A stretch of DNA of 64,000 bases from assembly GCA_019745395.1 (NCBI GenBank), contig JAIETG010000027.1:1-64000 (forward strand), given 5' to 3'. The position numbers and the translations under genes were made by a program. A model generated the notes under the pieces. The model worked only from the letters and a program-made list of their open reading frames with translations, made no database searches and was not told the origin of the DNA. Shown piece by piece: positions 8,896-17,764 of the stretch. Each line of letters begins with the position of its first letter. Within the stretch, counting starts at the first letter, position 1. This DNA comes from Rhabdochlamydiaceae bacterium. GTDB lineage: Bacteria; Chlamydiota; Chlamydiia; Chlamydiales; Rhabdochlamydiaceae.

Positions 8896-9954
8896 TTATT
8901 TTTTCATCCTAGTGTGGATCGAATGCACCATTTCTTTCCAGATATTTTCGTTTTTAGTACAGACAAGATCCATAGAAAGAACTTCTATGGGAAGCTCAAG
9001 AGACAACCCTTTTTCAAATTTAACTTGGTCTTTTTCCGTACAAAAAATGGCTTCTGCTTCTAACTTTTGACATTCTAAAGCAAAAAAAGACAACTCTTGT
9101 AAAGAAGGAATTTTATGATCGGGATAGGTAAGAGTTTTTACGATATGCATCCCTTCTGCACTTAAAGCGTCGTAAAAAGAATTTGGCTTTGCAATCCCAC
9201 AAAAGGCTCCAATTTTTTTTCCCTTAAAACCTTTTTTCATTGTATAACGGGAAGAAAACCCCACTAATGGTGCAGAAGAAAAACGTCGAATTCGTTGTTC
9301 TATTTTCTGAAAGTCCATCCCTTCCTCGACATGTGTAATAACAATTGCATCAGCACGAAGTAAGTTTTTAGGAGACTCTCTCAAATATCCTCTAGGCAGA
9401 AAAAAATCCTTACCAAAAAGATCTTTAGCACTTAGAAGAACAATATCTATATCTCTTGAAATTTTTCGATGTTGAAAACCATCTTCTAAAAAAATAAGTC
9501 GCGCCTGTGATTCTTCTATTTTTGGAAGACTTTGGAATCGATGTTTTCCAACCCAGATGGATGCTTTTGTTCTTAAAGCAAGAAGGTACGCTTCATCACC
9601 ACAGAGTGATGCAGGAACTAAAGGCCCCTCTCCAGATGAGGCTAGTACAAAATGGGATTCTGCTGCAGAACGATACCCTCTTGTTAAAATAGCGATCTCA
9701 CCAGGAATCTGCGACAGTTCCATCGCAAGCTTTTGCACAAAAGGAGTTTTACCAGTTCCTCCTGCTACAATATTGCCTACACTTACAACTGGAAGAGAGC
9801 TGCTGTGAACCTTAAACAGCTTTTGATCATAAAAAACATTACGAATGTTTACGACTGCTTGGTAAACAAGGCTAAGGAAGTAAAGCAGGCTTTGTAAAAT
9901 CCAAGACTTTCTTCTACCTTCAATAAGATCTACGATAGCATTTTCAATGCCCAT
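8896..9954 (-). CDS. lpxK: tetraacyldisaccharide 4'-kinase
   Basis: This inner-membrane kinase adds the 4'-phosphate to the lipid A disaccharide. The 352 residues begin with a short hydrophobic anchor (ILQSLLYFLSLVYQAVVNI). They carry the Walker A motif VGNIVAGGTGKTPFV and, further on, the LpxK-typical FLEDGFQHRKISRDIDIVLL and CTEKDQVKF. The length fits the family. The start overlaps the 3' end of gmhA by 11 bases, so the two genes are probably translated together; both serve lipooligosaccharide synthesis. Confidence 0.93.
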   Translation of the reverse strand: MGIENAIVDLIEGRRKSWILQSLLYFLSLVYQAVVNIRNVFYDQKLFKVHSSSLPVVSVGNIVAGGTGKTPFVQKLAMELSQIPGEIAILTRGYRSAAESHFVLASSGEGPLVPASLCGDEAYLLALRTKASIWVGKHRFQSLPKIEESQARLIFLEDGFQHRKISRDIDIVLLSAKDLFGKDFFLPRGYLRESPKNLLRADAIVITHVEEGMDFQKIEQRIRRFSSAPLVGFSSRYTMKKGFKGKKIGAFCGIAKPNSFYDALSAEGMHIVKTLTYPDHKIPSLQELSFFALECQKLEAEAIFCTEKDQVKFEKGLSLELPIEVLSMDLVCTKNENIWKEMVHSIHTRMKK

Positions 9955-10561
9955 GGCAACAAAAGCTTTCTGTCTCTAAGGATTTTTCTTGAAAAAACAA
10001 TTTTTTTTCCACTTGTTCTATAACGATGTGAATCGCTGTCATATGCGCTTCTTGCACTCGATCAGAATAAGCAAAACCAGGAACTATCATCTCTAGGTCA
10101 CATAAACCTTTGAGCTTCCCTCCTGTTTTCCCTAAAAATCCGATAGTAAAAAGCCCAAGTTCTTTAGCTCGCAAGACAGCTTCAACAAGATTGGAAGAAT
10201 TACCGCTTGTCGTAAGTACGATCAAAAGATCTTCCGGCTTTCCTAAGGCTTCTACAGCTCGAGAAAAAACATATTCATAGCCCATATCATTGGCTACACA
10301 GCTCATATGTCCAGGATCTGCAAGGGCAATCGCTGGTAAAGCAGGTCTTTTATGCCGATATAATCCGGTGAGTTCTTCTGCAAAATGCATAGCATCGCAT
10401 AAACTCCCACCATTACCGGCAATAAGGATTTTTCCTTTTTCTTGAAAGCACTTAAGACAAGCAAGAACTACCTGCTCTATAAATTGCACGCTGGAAGAAA
10501 GGCGCAAAAATTCTATGGCTTGCACGCCTTCTTGCACAGAAGCTAAAATATTTTGTTTCAT
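9944..10561 (-). CDS. gmhA: phosphoheptose isomerase
   Basis: This is predicted to convert sedoheptulose-7-phosphate to D-glycero-manno-heptose-7-phosphate, the first step of ADP-heptose synthesis. The 205-residue SIS-domain protein has the GmhA motifs AGNGGSLCDAMHFAEELTG, VLTTSGNSSNLVEAV and VQEAHMTAIHIVIEQVE. The ATG at 10561 has GAGAGAG upstream and gives the normal family start (MKQNILASVQEG); an ATG 24 bases earlier is less likely. Genus Chlamydia makes a Kdo-only LOS, so this gene suggests a heptose-containing sugar here. HldE and HldD were not seen in the window. Confidence 0.85.
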   Translation of the reverse strand: MKQNILASVQEGVQAIEFLRLSSSVQFIEQVVLACLKCFQEKGKILIAGNGGSLCDAMHFAEELTGLYRHKRPALPAIALADPGHMSCVANDMGYEYVFSRAVEALGKPEDLLIVLTTSGNSSNLVEAVLRAKELGLFTIGFLGKTGGKLKGLCDLEMIVPGFAYSDRVQEAHMTAIHIVIEQVEKKLFFQEKSLETESFCCHGH

Positions 10562-10671
10562 AACTCTCTCTCTAAAAAATGCCATGATAACAAGTCTTGT
10601 AATAACAGACTAGGCGGAAATCGCCTACGCTTGGTATAGTGAATCTTCTGAGGTTTTGCAGGAAAGCTCCA

Positions 10672-11688
10672 ATGGAAATAGGAATTGTAGGCGCCTCTGG
10701 TGCAGTAGGACAAGAGATTATACGCTTACTAGAAGAAAGAAATCTCCCCGTAAAGCGCATTTGTTTTTTTGGCTCTAAGCGTTCTCAAGGAATTACTCTA
10801 TCTTTTAGAGGAGAGAAAATCCCAATACAAACACTTTCCCCAAGGGCCTTCCAAGGGCTTGATGTGGTGTTTTTTAGCGCGGGAAGCGATGTCTCCAAAA
10901 CCTATGTCAACATAGCAAGGCAAGAAGGCGCGCTTGTGATTGATAACAGCTCAGCTTTTAGACAAGATCCCCATACTCCTTTAGTGATTCCGGAAGTCAA
11001 CCCTGAAGCTTTAGAACATCATGATGGGCTCATCTGCAACCCTAACTGCGTTGTCATCCTGCTTTTAACAGTTCTTTTTCCTCTCCATCAAGTAGCTAAA
11101 CTAAAAAGAATTGTCCTTTCAACATATCAAGCAGCTAGTGGCGCTGGATGGCAAGCTATGCAAGAACTTCAACAAGAAACTTTAGCTTTTCTAGAAAATC
11201 GTCCGCATGAACGAAAAGTCATCCCCTACCCTTATGCCTTCAATCTTTTTTTACATAACTCCCCCATGGCATCTGATCAATACGTGGAAGAAGAAGTAAA
11301 AATTATTGCAGAAACAAGAAAAATTTTATCCGAACCTAAACTTGGCATCGCAGTCACTTGCGTGAGAGTTCCTGTACTTCGCGCTCATGCGGAGTCAGTA
11401 AATGCAGAATTTCATGAATCAATCTCTGCACAAAAAGCTCAAGAAATTCTTTTGCAGGCCCCAGGCGTAACGTTTCTAGAAAACAGCTTTGCTATGCCAA
11501 GAGATGTCGCAGGACAAGAAAATGTCTTTTGTAGCAGAGTACGAGAAGACCTGTCCCAACCCAATACTCTAGATCTTTGGATCGTGGGAGACCAGCTTCT
11601 GAAGGGGGCAGCATTAAATGCCGTGCAAATCTTAGAAACGATTAAAAAAACAAAGAAAGATCCTGAGCCCATTCTTTCCACTCTCTAG
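10672..11688 (+). CDS. asd: aspartate-semialdehyde dehydrogenase
   Basis: This NADPH-dependent enzyme makes aspartate semialdehyde for the diaminopimelate/lysine branch, which chlamydiae use for peptidoglycan. The 338 residues start with the nucleotide-binding loop IGIVGASGAVGQEIIRLLEER. They contain the catalytic Cys segment LICNPNCVVILLLTVL and the substrate-binding CVRVPVLRAHAESVN. The ATG at 10672 follows CAGGAAAG. An earlier ATG at 10639 would add residues foreign to the family. Its 3' end overlaps the convergent pseudouridine synthase gene by 47 bases. Confidence 0.92.
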   Translation: MEIGIVGASGAVGQEIIRLLEERNLPVKRICFFGSKRSQGITLSFRGEKIPIQTLSPRAFQGLDVVFFSAGSDVSKTYVNIARQEGALVIDNSSAFRQDPHTPLVIPEVNPEALEHHDGLICNPNCVVILLLTVLFPLHQVAKLKRIVLSTYQAASGAGWQAMQELQQETLAFLENRPHERKVIPYPYAFNLFLHNSPMASDQYVEEEVKIIAETRKILSEPKLGIAVTCVRVPVLRAHAESVNAEFHESISAQKAQEILLQAPGVTFLENSFAMPRDVAGQENVFCSRVREDLSQPNTLDLWIVGDQLLKGAALNAVQILETIKKTKKDPEPILSTL

Positions 11689-12313
11689 GAGGAGGAGTCT
11701 CAAAGATCATTTTCTCCAAAGTAACCGGATGAAAAAATTCCATCTTTTGATGGTGCAGAGCGATATGACTAGGGTGGTTAGCTATATGTCTAGCTCCATA
11801 TTTGACATCTCCAACTACGGGATGCCCTAGATGGGAAAATTGCGCGCGAATTTGATGGTAGCGCCCTGTATGCAAATCAATTTCAACTAAAGAAGAATTG
11901 GGCATTTTCTCCAAAACCTTATAAGAAAGACGACTCAATTTAGCTTGAGGATTTTCCGCTGAAGAAATAGATGTGCGAAATTCCTCTTGAGCAAGATAGT
12001 TTTCTAATACTCCTTGATCTTCTGGAAGGACACCTTCTACTAAAGCAATGTAAGTTTTTTGCATGCGCCTTTCTCGAAAAGCTTTTTGCAATCTTTCTAA
12101 TGCTTTAGAAGTTTTAGCAAGAAGCACAATTCCACTGACGGGCTTATCTAGCCGGTGCGCGACATAAAGAAAAACCTCGCCCTTTTTTAGAAACTGTTTC
12201 TTTGCCCATACACGAGCTTCCTGCTCTACACTTGCCCCATCAACAGCTTGAGAGGGAATCCCTGCAGCTTTCTTTACAACGACAATATGATTATCAAAAT
12301 AGAGAACTTGCAC
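11642..12313 (-). CDS. RluA-family pseudouridine synthase
   Basis: This cytoplasmic enzyme isomerises uridine in rRNA or tRNA. The 223 residues contain the catalytic motif HRLDKPVSGIVLLAKTSKAL with the active-site Asp, followed by KTYIALVEG and HTGRYHQIRAQFSHLGHPVVGD, all standard for the RluA family. There is no S4 domain, so it belongs to the short single-domain RluA/RluC-like group, and the target base is unknown. It sits four bases downstream of the SpoU methyltransferase gene on the same strand, making a small RNA-modification operon. Confidence 0.88.
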   Translation of the reverse strand: MQVLYFDNHIVVVKKAAGIPSQAVDGASVEQEARVWAKKQFLKKGEVFLYVAHRLDKPVSGIVLLAKTSKALERLQKAFRERRMQKTYIALVEGVLPEDQGVLENYLAQEEFRTSISSAENPQAKLSRLSYKVLEKMPNSSLVEIDLHTGRYHQIRAQFSHLGHPVVGDVKYGARHIANHPSHIALHHQKMEFFHPVTLEKMIFETPPPREWKEWAQDLSLFF

Positions 12314-12317
12314 GGCC

Positions 12318-13166
12318 TTACTGCCCTCTCTGTCTTAGCACTTCATAAAGCAGTAAAGTAGTTGCTGTTGCAACATTTAAAGAATCTGCACACCCCTTCA
12401 TGGGGATCCGAACCTGGATATCGGCAGATTCCATCCAATGTTGAGAAAGCCCAAGCTGCTCGGTCCCTACAACGATGGCCACAGGGCCAGTCAAATCCAC
12501 CTTAGTAAACTCTTCTGTTGCATGAGGGGTCGCAGCTACTATAGCGATCCCTTTTGCCTTTAGATAAGGCAAAAGTTCTTGGTGAGTTACTTCTGCTACC
12601 AGCTGTGTAAATAGAGTTCCTACACTTGCCCGTACCACATTAGGATTAAAAATATCCGTACATCGGTCACAAACTAGAGCAGCATCAACGCCTACTGCAT
12701 CTGAAGAACGTAAAATCGTTCCCAAATTTCCAGGTTTTTCAATAGCTTCCGCCACAAGTAAAAAAGGATTTTTAACTTCTTGAAGATGGTTTGCAACCAC
12801 CTCTAAGGTAATGTGCATTTGAGATGCGACCGCTACAAGACCATCTGGACGATCTCTATAAGAAATTTTTCGAATCGCATCTTCTGAGCATTTATACAGC
12901 TTTACCCCTCTAGCTTCTAAATCTTTTAGAAGGAAAGGCTCATTAGTCCCCAGAAAAAGCTCTTCGCAAAAAAAAAGTTCTAAAATCTGTACTCCACCTT
13001 GAAAAGCTCTCAGCAACTCTCGAAATCCCTCAATAAGAAATAAAGACGTACGATTGCGTTCCCGTCTTTCTGATAAGGCAAAAGCTGCTTTGATACGTGG
13101 ATTTTGTAGGCTCGTAATATCCAAAATAGCACTCTCTTTTCTAAATACAAGCAAAGAGCTTATCAC
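12318..13166 (-). CDS. SpoU/TrmH-family 2'-O-methyltransferase
   Basis: This SAM-dependent enzyme methylates ribose in rRNA or tRNA. The 282 residues have an N-terminal RNA-substrate-binding domain (ITSLQNPRIKAAFALSERRERN, FLIEGFRELLRA). The SPOUT knot follows, with EAIEKPGNLGTILRSSDAVG, VRASVGTLF, VGTEQLGLS and IPMKGCADSLNVATATTLLLYE. I use the GTG at 13166, which is preceded by GGAAGGGAAG. It corresponds to the spoU gene that follows the E2/gltT area in C. trachomatis. It marks the left conserved border of the pilus-like island. Confidence 0.9.
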   Translation of the reverse strand: MISSLLVFRKESAILDITSLQNPRIKAAFALSERRERNRTSLFLIEGFRELLRAFQGGVQILELFFCEELFLGTNEPFLLKDLEARGVKLYKCSEDAIRKISYRDRPDGLVAVASQMHITLEVVANHLQEVKNPFLLVAEAIEKPGNLGTILRSSDAVGVDAALVCDRCTDIFNPNVVRASVGTLFTQLVAEVTHQELLPYLKAKGIAIVAATPHATEEFTKVDLTGPVAIVVGTEQLGLSQHWMESADIQVRIPMKGCADSLNVATATTLLLYEVLRQRGQ

Positions 13167-13197
13167 ATTTTAAGCTTCCCTTCCAATCATAAAAAAC

Positions 13198-13225
13198 TTG
13201 AAAAAAAATTATATTCCGTTAAATA
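13198..13225 (+). promoter_or_regulatory. possible promoter of the pilus-like operon
   Basis: TTGAAA at 13198-13203 and TAAATA at 13220-13225 are separated by 16 bases, about 35 bases ahead of the chaperone gene. The surrounding DNA is very AT-rich, so a chance match is possible. Confidence 0.4.
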
Positions 13226-13259
13226 TCTATTTTAACTTTTTCTGAAACCTGAAAAAAAC

Positions 13260-14048
13260 ATGTTTTACATTCTTTTGTCCCTCTGCTTACTCCTCCAGCC
13301 TTTATTACAAGGTGCTTCACTACTAATCCCCGGATCTTTAACTCATGAAACAGTCGTATCTCCTAAGCAAAAAGTAGAAGGCTCTATTCCTATCCAAAAT
13401 GAAGGAGATTCCCCTTTAAAAATCCAAGTAACCTTGGCGGACTATCTATTCAACTCCAAAGGAGAAAGTTTCTTCCCCTCTGCAGGCACTTGTCCCCGCT
13501 CCAACACATCTTGGATTCAAACCAATAAAATGCAATTTGAAGTAGCCCCCCATGCCACTTATTCCTTCGCCTATACTCTGCAAGTTCCCGACGATCCTAG
13601 CTTGGAAGGCTCTTATTGGAGTATATTTCTCATAGAACCTGTCGAAGAAAACTCTGTTTCTCCCGAACAAAAACAGTCTCTAGGAGTTCAAACGGTCATT
13701 CGCTATGGAGTACAAGTTCTTACACATTTAGGTAAAACAGGAAGCTATGATCTCAAAATCACAGATAAAAAAATCGTCCAAGAAAAAGAGCTAAAAACTT
13801 TTGCAATTTCCGTGGACAACATAGGAACGCACTCGCTTTCTCCTGCACTTACTTTAGAACTCATTCAAACAACAGGAAAAAAAATGGGACGTTTTGAAAC
13901 AGTCAAACAAAGAATTCTTCCCAGTTGTTCTACTACGTATCAGGTAGATCTTTCCAGTGTACCCCAAGGAAAGTATAAAGCAATGCTGATCTTAGACCAC
14001 GGAGAAAACGCCCTGTTCGGAGCACAATACGATTTTTCGTTGGATTAA
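13260..14048 (+). CDS. PapD-like periplasmic chaperone (putative)
   Basis: This is a 262-residue exported protein with a clear signal peptide (FYILLSLCLLLQPLLQGAS). The mature part looks like two Ig-like domains. The first runs from about residue 22 to 130 (VEGSIPIQNEGDSPLKIQV, ending with EGSYWSIFLIEPV) and the second from about 140 to the end (ISVDNIGTHSLSPALTLEL). This two-domain layout and the strand pattern recall fimbrial chaperones and WxL-interacting (DUF916-like) proteins. The gene is followed after three bases by the large outer-membrane protein gene, as in chaperone-usher operons. The function is inferred from fold-like features and context. I cannot confirm the chaperone's subunit-binding residues by eye. 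Confidence 0.5.
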   Translation: MFYILLSLCLLLQPLLQGASLLIPGSLTHETVVSPKQKVEGSIPIQNEGDSPLKIQVTLADYLFNSKGESFFPSAGTCPRSNTSWIQTNKMQFEVAPHATYSFAYTLQVPDDPSLEGSYWSIFLIEPVEENSVSPEQKQSLGVQTVIRYGVQVLTHLGKTGSYDLKITDKKIVQEKELKTFAISVDNIGTHSLSPALTLELIQTTGKKMGRFETVKQRILPSCSTTYQVDLSSVPQGKYKAMLILDHGENALFGAQYDFSLD

Positions 14049-14051
14049 TGA

Positions 14052-16766
14052 ATGAGACTCTATCTAGGCGCGTTACTGGCATTACTGCCAGCACTTCCCG
14101 CCATAGCCTCTTCTGGATACGGGATTAATCTATCCCTACAATCGCCTCTTGTACAAGAAACTGATGCTGGAACAATTGTTACAGCAACTTTCCTCATAAC
14201 CAATACTACAGAAAACGAAGAGACTTATACTGTTTCTTTAGATCTTCCTCCTGACTGGATCTCCCTTCCTTTTGAAGAGCCTTTTCTTTCTTTAAAACCT
14301 CATCAAACCCAAGTGCAATGGATTGCTATCCGCGTCCCCCCACAAGCGCTAGCAACATCTTACCCTATCAAGTACCGACTACAAGGAAGAGAACACCCCT
14401 CTCTGATAGCAGAATCGGAATTTTCGATTCTGGTCTTGAGCCAAAATCGCATTGAGACTCTTATCGAACAAACTCCTAAATACAAAATGGCAGGAGAGCC
14501 TTACACACTAACTGTTACTTTGATCAATACAGGCAATGTGGCAAATGATGTAGAGATCGAATTAATGGATTCTTCGCAGTTCCCCCTTTCTCTAGATACA
14601 CCACTACCTGTACATGTAGAGCCGGGACAGCGCAAACAAATCCACATCCTAGTAACAACACCAAAAGATCTTCCGATCTTTTTAGAGCATTACGTAACAA
14701 TCACCACACAAATCCAAGGAGACCCTAGCTCTTTACGTTATCTTTCTTCTGTTGTTGACATCTTGCCGCATGGAGAGCAGAAAAAAGATCTCTATGAATA
14801 CCTTCCCATGGAAACGGTCTTTGGCTATGGGATGAAAAATAAAAAAAAACAGCTATTTGTCGAGCAATATGCTAGTGGTTTTTTAGACGATGCTCAAAAA
14901 AAAAACATCGACGCCTTTGCCCGTATCCCCTTCATTAATGAAGCTAATGTTGATCGAGACTTAGGAGGCCTTCCAGAAAATGCATATGTGCACTATTGGG
15001 ACTCATTTTTTGACATCTATGGTGGAGATGGAGTCTATACACTAACACCTTTGACAATGCTCAATCGATTTGGAAGAGGGGCTTCTCTTGAGATCTCACC
15101 CTACCCAGTTTCCTTAAAAAGTCTATACATACAAGATACTTCTTCTGTTCCTCAAACCGCTGTTGGAGGAGAGTTGTCTTATATGCCCACCCCTCCACTT
15201 TCTATTTCCGCTTCTGTATTACAAAGTAGTTTTTCTCATAAATCAGAAAAAATCCTTCTGACGCAAGAAAATGCAATAAGCCATTCTCTTTTAGGGGTCT
15301 TTAATCATGAAAAATTTGGAGAGCATACAGGAGAGTACGGAAAAACAGGGGCTGTATTTGGGTCATCTGGGGAAGATCGTTCTTATTACCTTTACTCTAG
15401 AGCATCTCCGTGGAAAGACACGTGGTACGCTCTGCAGGCCATCTATGCTCAACCCAATTTTGTCGGATATTATCGAGATACTAGGCAACTGTATGGCAGC
15501 ATTGGGTTTCCTGTTGTAAAAAAATTACAAGGAAGCCTTTCTTACAACAATATTTCCTATAATCTCAAATCCAACCCCTTAGAAGGTTCTTCTTCTAGAA
15601 ATCAAAACATCTACGGCGGATTTTCTTATTCTTTTCCCTCTGGACTATATACAGCCCTATACTACAATTTCGTCCACTCGAAAGATTCCATTAGCAAGCT
15701 TGGCTATCAAACGCATTACACAAGTCTAAATGGAGGAAAAAGTTTTCAACATTGGACTCTCCAAGGGATCTTCGAATATGGTAATTATCGCGATTTTCTC
15801 TCTAGCATTCCAGAAAGAACTTGGCAAAGCTATCAAATGTACGCCTATTATCAACCAACAGCTAGACAACAATATGCGGCATACACACGCATTGGATATG
15901 CTGTATTTTCTAGCGAGATCGAATGGGCTCGTATTTATGGATTCTCCTCGTCTTGGTCTACTCCGCATTCTTTAAAACTTCAATTCCTCTATGAATATAC
16001 AGATCAGGTCCACTGGAGAAATTATCTTAGCAGCCGCATTGAGTATACACTACCCAATAAGCAAGTTTTTGCTTTGCAAGGATATGTTAACAAACAAAAG
16101 CAACAAAAAAATGTCTTAGAATTTTTATTTTCTTACACAATTCCCTGGGGACTTCCGTTGCGCAAAAAACCTCCTAAATCTTCTCTCTATGGAAAAGCTT
16201 ATATCCAAAACCCCGACCTTCAAGAAAATCCCTATTCAAGCCTTCTTGTGCACTGCAATGGCATGCGAACAGTAACCGATAAAAAAGGAAACTTTGAATT
16301 CCCACAGCTAACTCCTGGGGACTACCATCTTTGGACAGATTCTTCTTCAGAACAATGGGTTTCCTCTCAACCTTTTCCCATGACTGTATGTATTAATTCT
16401 GGAGAACAAAAAGAGATCCAGCTTACCTTTACCCATCCAGCTTCTTTGCAAGGAGAAATCCTTTTAGTAGAATCTCAAAAGCCATTAGAAAATGTCTCCT
16501 TGCTCTTAGAATCAGCATCCACTCAAGAACGTATTTTTCTTTCCAGCGATGCACAAGGCCTATTTACTACTTCCCATCTTTCTCCCGGAAGATGGATTTT
16601 AAAAGCTGCTACAGATCAACTTCCTCCCTACCACTTCTTCGAGTACTCAGAACAAGTATTAGATCTTTTTCCAGGAGAAAATAAAGAAATTCTGTTAAAA
16701 GTCTTGCCTGTTAAACGAGAGCTTCGCATGATCGATACCGACACCATTCAGCCCACAACGCGTTAA
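14052..16766 (+). CDS. usher-like outer-membrane protein (putative)
   Basis: This is a 904-residue exported protein with signal peptide LYLGALLALLPALPAIASS. From about residue 25 to 245 it has two Ig-like (NEW3-like) domains (TFLITNTTENEETYTVSLDL; VTLINTGNVANDVEIELMD). From about 250 to 695 there is a long region of alternating aromatic/polar strands typical of a beta-barrel. At the C-terminus there are two small beta-sandwich repeats of the carboxypeptidase-regulatory type (DKKGNFEFPQLTPGDYHLW; SDAQGLFTTSHLSPGRWIL). Length, barrel and C-terminal sandwiches suit an usher, although the N-terminal Ig pair is unlike classical FimD. It is translated between the chaperone and pilin-like genes with gaps of three bases each. 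A large adhesin barrel is the alternative. Confidence 0.5.
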   Translation: MRLYLGALLALLPALPAIASSGYGINLSLQSPLVQETDAGTIVTATFLITNTTENEETYTVSLDLPPDWISLPFEEPFLSLKPHQTQVQWIAIRVPPQALATSYPIKYRLQGREHPSLIAESEFSILVLSQNRIETLIEQTPKYKMAGEPYTLTVTLINTGNVANDVEIELMDSSQFPLSLDTPLPVHVEPGQRKQIHILVTTPKDLPIFLEHYVTITTQIQGDPSSLRYLSSVVDILPHGEQKKDLYEYLPMETVFGYGMKNKKKQLFVEQYASGFLDDAQKKNIDAFARIPFINEANVDRDLGGLPENAYVHYWDSFFDIYGGDGVYTLTPLTMLNRFGRGASLEISPYPVSLKSLYIQDTSSVPQTAVGGELSYMPTPPLSISASVLQSSFSHKSEKILLTQENAISHSLLGVFNHEKFGEHTGEYGKTGAVFGSSGEDRSYYLYSRASPWKDTWYALQAIYAQPNFVGYYRDTRQLYGSIGFPVVKKLQGSLSYNNISYNLKSNPLEGSSSRNQNIYGGFSYSFPSGLYTALYYNFVHSKDSISKLGYQTHYTSLNGGKSFQHWTLQGIFEYGNYRDFLSSIPERTWQSYQMYAYYQPTARQQYAAYTRIGYAVFSSEIEWARIYGFSSSWSTPHSLKLQFLYEYTDQVHWRNYLSSRIEYTLPNKQVFALQGYVNKQKQQKNVLEFLFSYTIPWGLPLRKKPPKSSLYGKAYIQNPDLQENPYSSLLVHCNGMRTVTDKKGNFEFPQLTPGDYHLWTDSSSEQWVSSQPFPMTVCINSGEQKEIQLTFTHPASLQGEILLVESQKPLENVSLLLESASTQERIFLSSDAQGLFTTSHLSPGRWILKAATDQLPPYHFFEYSEQVLDLFPGENKEILLKVLPVKRELRMIDTDTIQPTTR

Positions 16767-16769
16767 GCC

Positions 16770-17189
16770 ATGTATACATTGTTTTTAGCCTTTACGCAGA
16801 TAGTAAATCCTACAATCAGTATGGAAGTGCGAGCCATTCACGAATTGGAAATAGAATACTGCCATATCCCCCTCGCTCTTTCCTCTTCTCCATTTACGAC
16901 AACCTGTCAAAATACATATGCAATTACCACCAATGGAGATTTTAAAAAAATCGTAGGATCGCTCGATCAATCTCTTCCATATCCTCTAGTCCTAACTGTG
17001 GCCCTTCAAGCTCCCAAAGGAGCTAAAAGTTTGGGGAAGGTAAAGCTTTCCTCTCAAGAAGCTGTTTTAGTCTCTGATATTTCCCGTGTAGCACAAGAAA
17101 ATCTGAAAATTATTTACACGTTTTCCTCATCAGAGCCTCTTATATCAGGAAGGCACCCAGGACAAGTACGATTCACGCTTATAGACTAA
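16770..17189 (+). CDS. short pilin-like secreted protein
   Basis: This is a 139-residue protein whose hydrophobic N-terminus (YTLFLAFTQIVNPTISM) may be a signal peptide. The rest is beta-rich with the ending seen across the cluster: a segment like LKIIYTFSSSEPLISG and a final strand QVRFTLID. It aligns by pattern with the product of the minus-strand gene at 20718-21173 (shared features: NTYAITTNGDFKKIVGSLDQ versus STYSVATNGANKKLCGFLDK; PKGAKSLGKVKLSSQEAVLV versus PSGARTMGTQELSATPVDLV). It could be a tip or minor subunit. It starts three bases after the usher-like gene. Confidence 0.5.
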   Translation: MYTLFLAFTQIVNPTISMEVRAIHELEIEYCHIPLALSSSPFTTTCQNTYAITTNGDFKKIVGSLDQSLPYPLVLTVALQAPKGAKSLGKVKLSSQEAVLVSDISRVAQENLKIIYTFSSSEPLISGRHPGQVRFTLID

Positions 17190-17190
17190 C

Positions 17191-17685
17191 ATGCAAAAAA
17201 TCATACAAATTTTCACTCTAGTTACCTTATGCTATATGAGAACCTGCGGAGGAGCATGTTGGGTCACGCAAGGATTTCTTATGAGCGTTCCTTCTTCAGC
17301 AAAAATTAAGGTTTCCAAAAACCCTGGCAAACTTACAGTAACCCTTAATGCTGCTGGCTCAGGATCTGCTATAGATAGCAGCACAACCTATACTGTTACT
17401 TCTAATTCTCAAGGTTCTGGTCAGCTGCAAATCACTGGAGCTATTACTACAGGTGGGAATATGCCTACCAACACTTCTTTAACGATTTCTCTTGCTTCCC
17501 AATCAGGTATATCACAAGGAGCTCAAACGCTCTCTACAACTGCCGTAGCTCTTGTCACTACACTTCCTCTCTTATTAAATGATACCTCAACAATTACCTA
17601 CACTTTTACAGTAAGAAATGGATGGAGCATAGCAGCTCAAACTCTCACTCGAAAAGTTACTCTAACTTTAGCTGCCACCAGCTAG
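17191..17685 (+). CDS. pilin-like secreted protein, 164-residue family
   Basis: This is a 164-residue exported protein and the first of three close paralogues (also at 17765 and 19715). After a signal peptide (IIQIFTLVTLCYMRTCGGA) it has a short beta-rich domain dominated by Thr, Ser, Gly, Ala and Leu. Motifs shared with the paralogues are GSAIDSSTTYTVTSNS, GAITTGGNMPTNTSL, GAQTLSTTAVALV and ITYTFTVRNGW, ending in RKVTLTLAATS. Small size, export, multiplicity and linkage to chaperone- and usher-like genes suggest a polymerising subunit. It begins one base after the preceding stop and is surely in that operon. Confidence 0.6.
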   Translation: MQKIIQIFTLVTLCYMRTCGGACWVTQGFLMSVPSSAKIKVSKNPGKLTVTLNAAGSGSAIDSSTTYTVTSNSQGSGQLQITGAITTGGNMPTNTSLTISLASQSGISQGAQTLSTTAVALVTTLPLLLNDTSTITYTFTVRNGWSIAAQTLTRKVTLTLAATS

Positions 17686-17764
17686 AATTGTATTAGCAAA
17701 TTACTGATGACAAATAAAAATCATTTCCGTTACAAAAAAATTAAAACAACCGAGGAATGATATT

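Noticed and set aside
8330-9070. 246-codon open frame on the plus strand
   Set aside because: It is antisense to the E2 and lpxK genes, both well supported by motifs; the long frame follows from their codon use.
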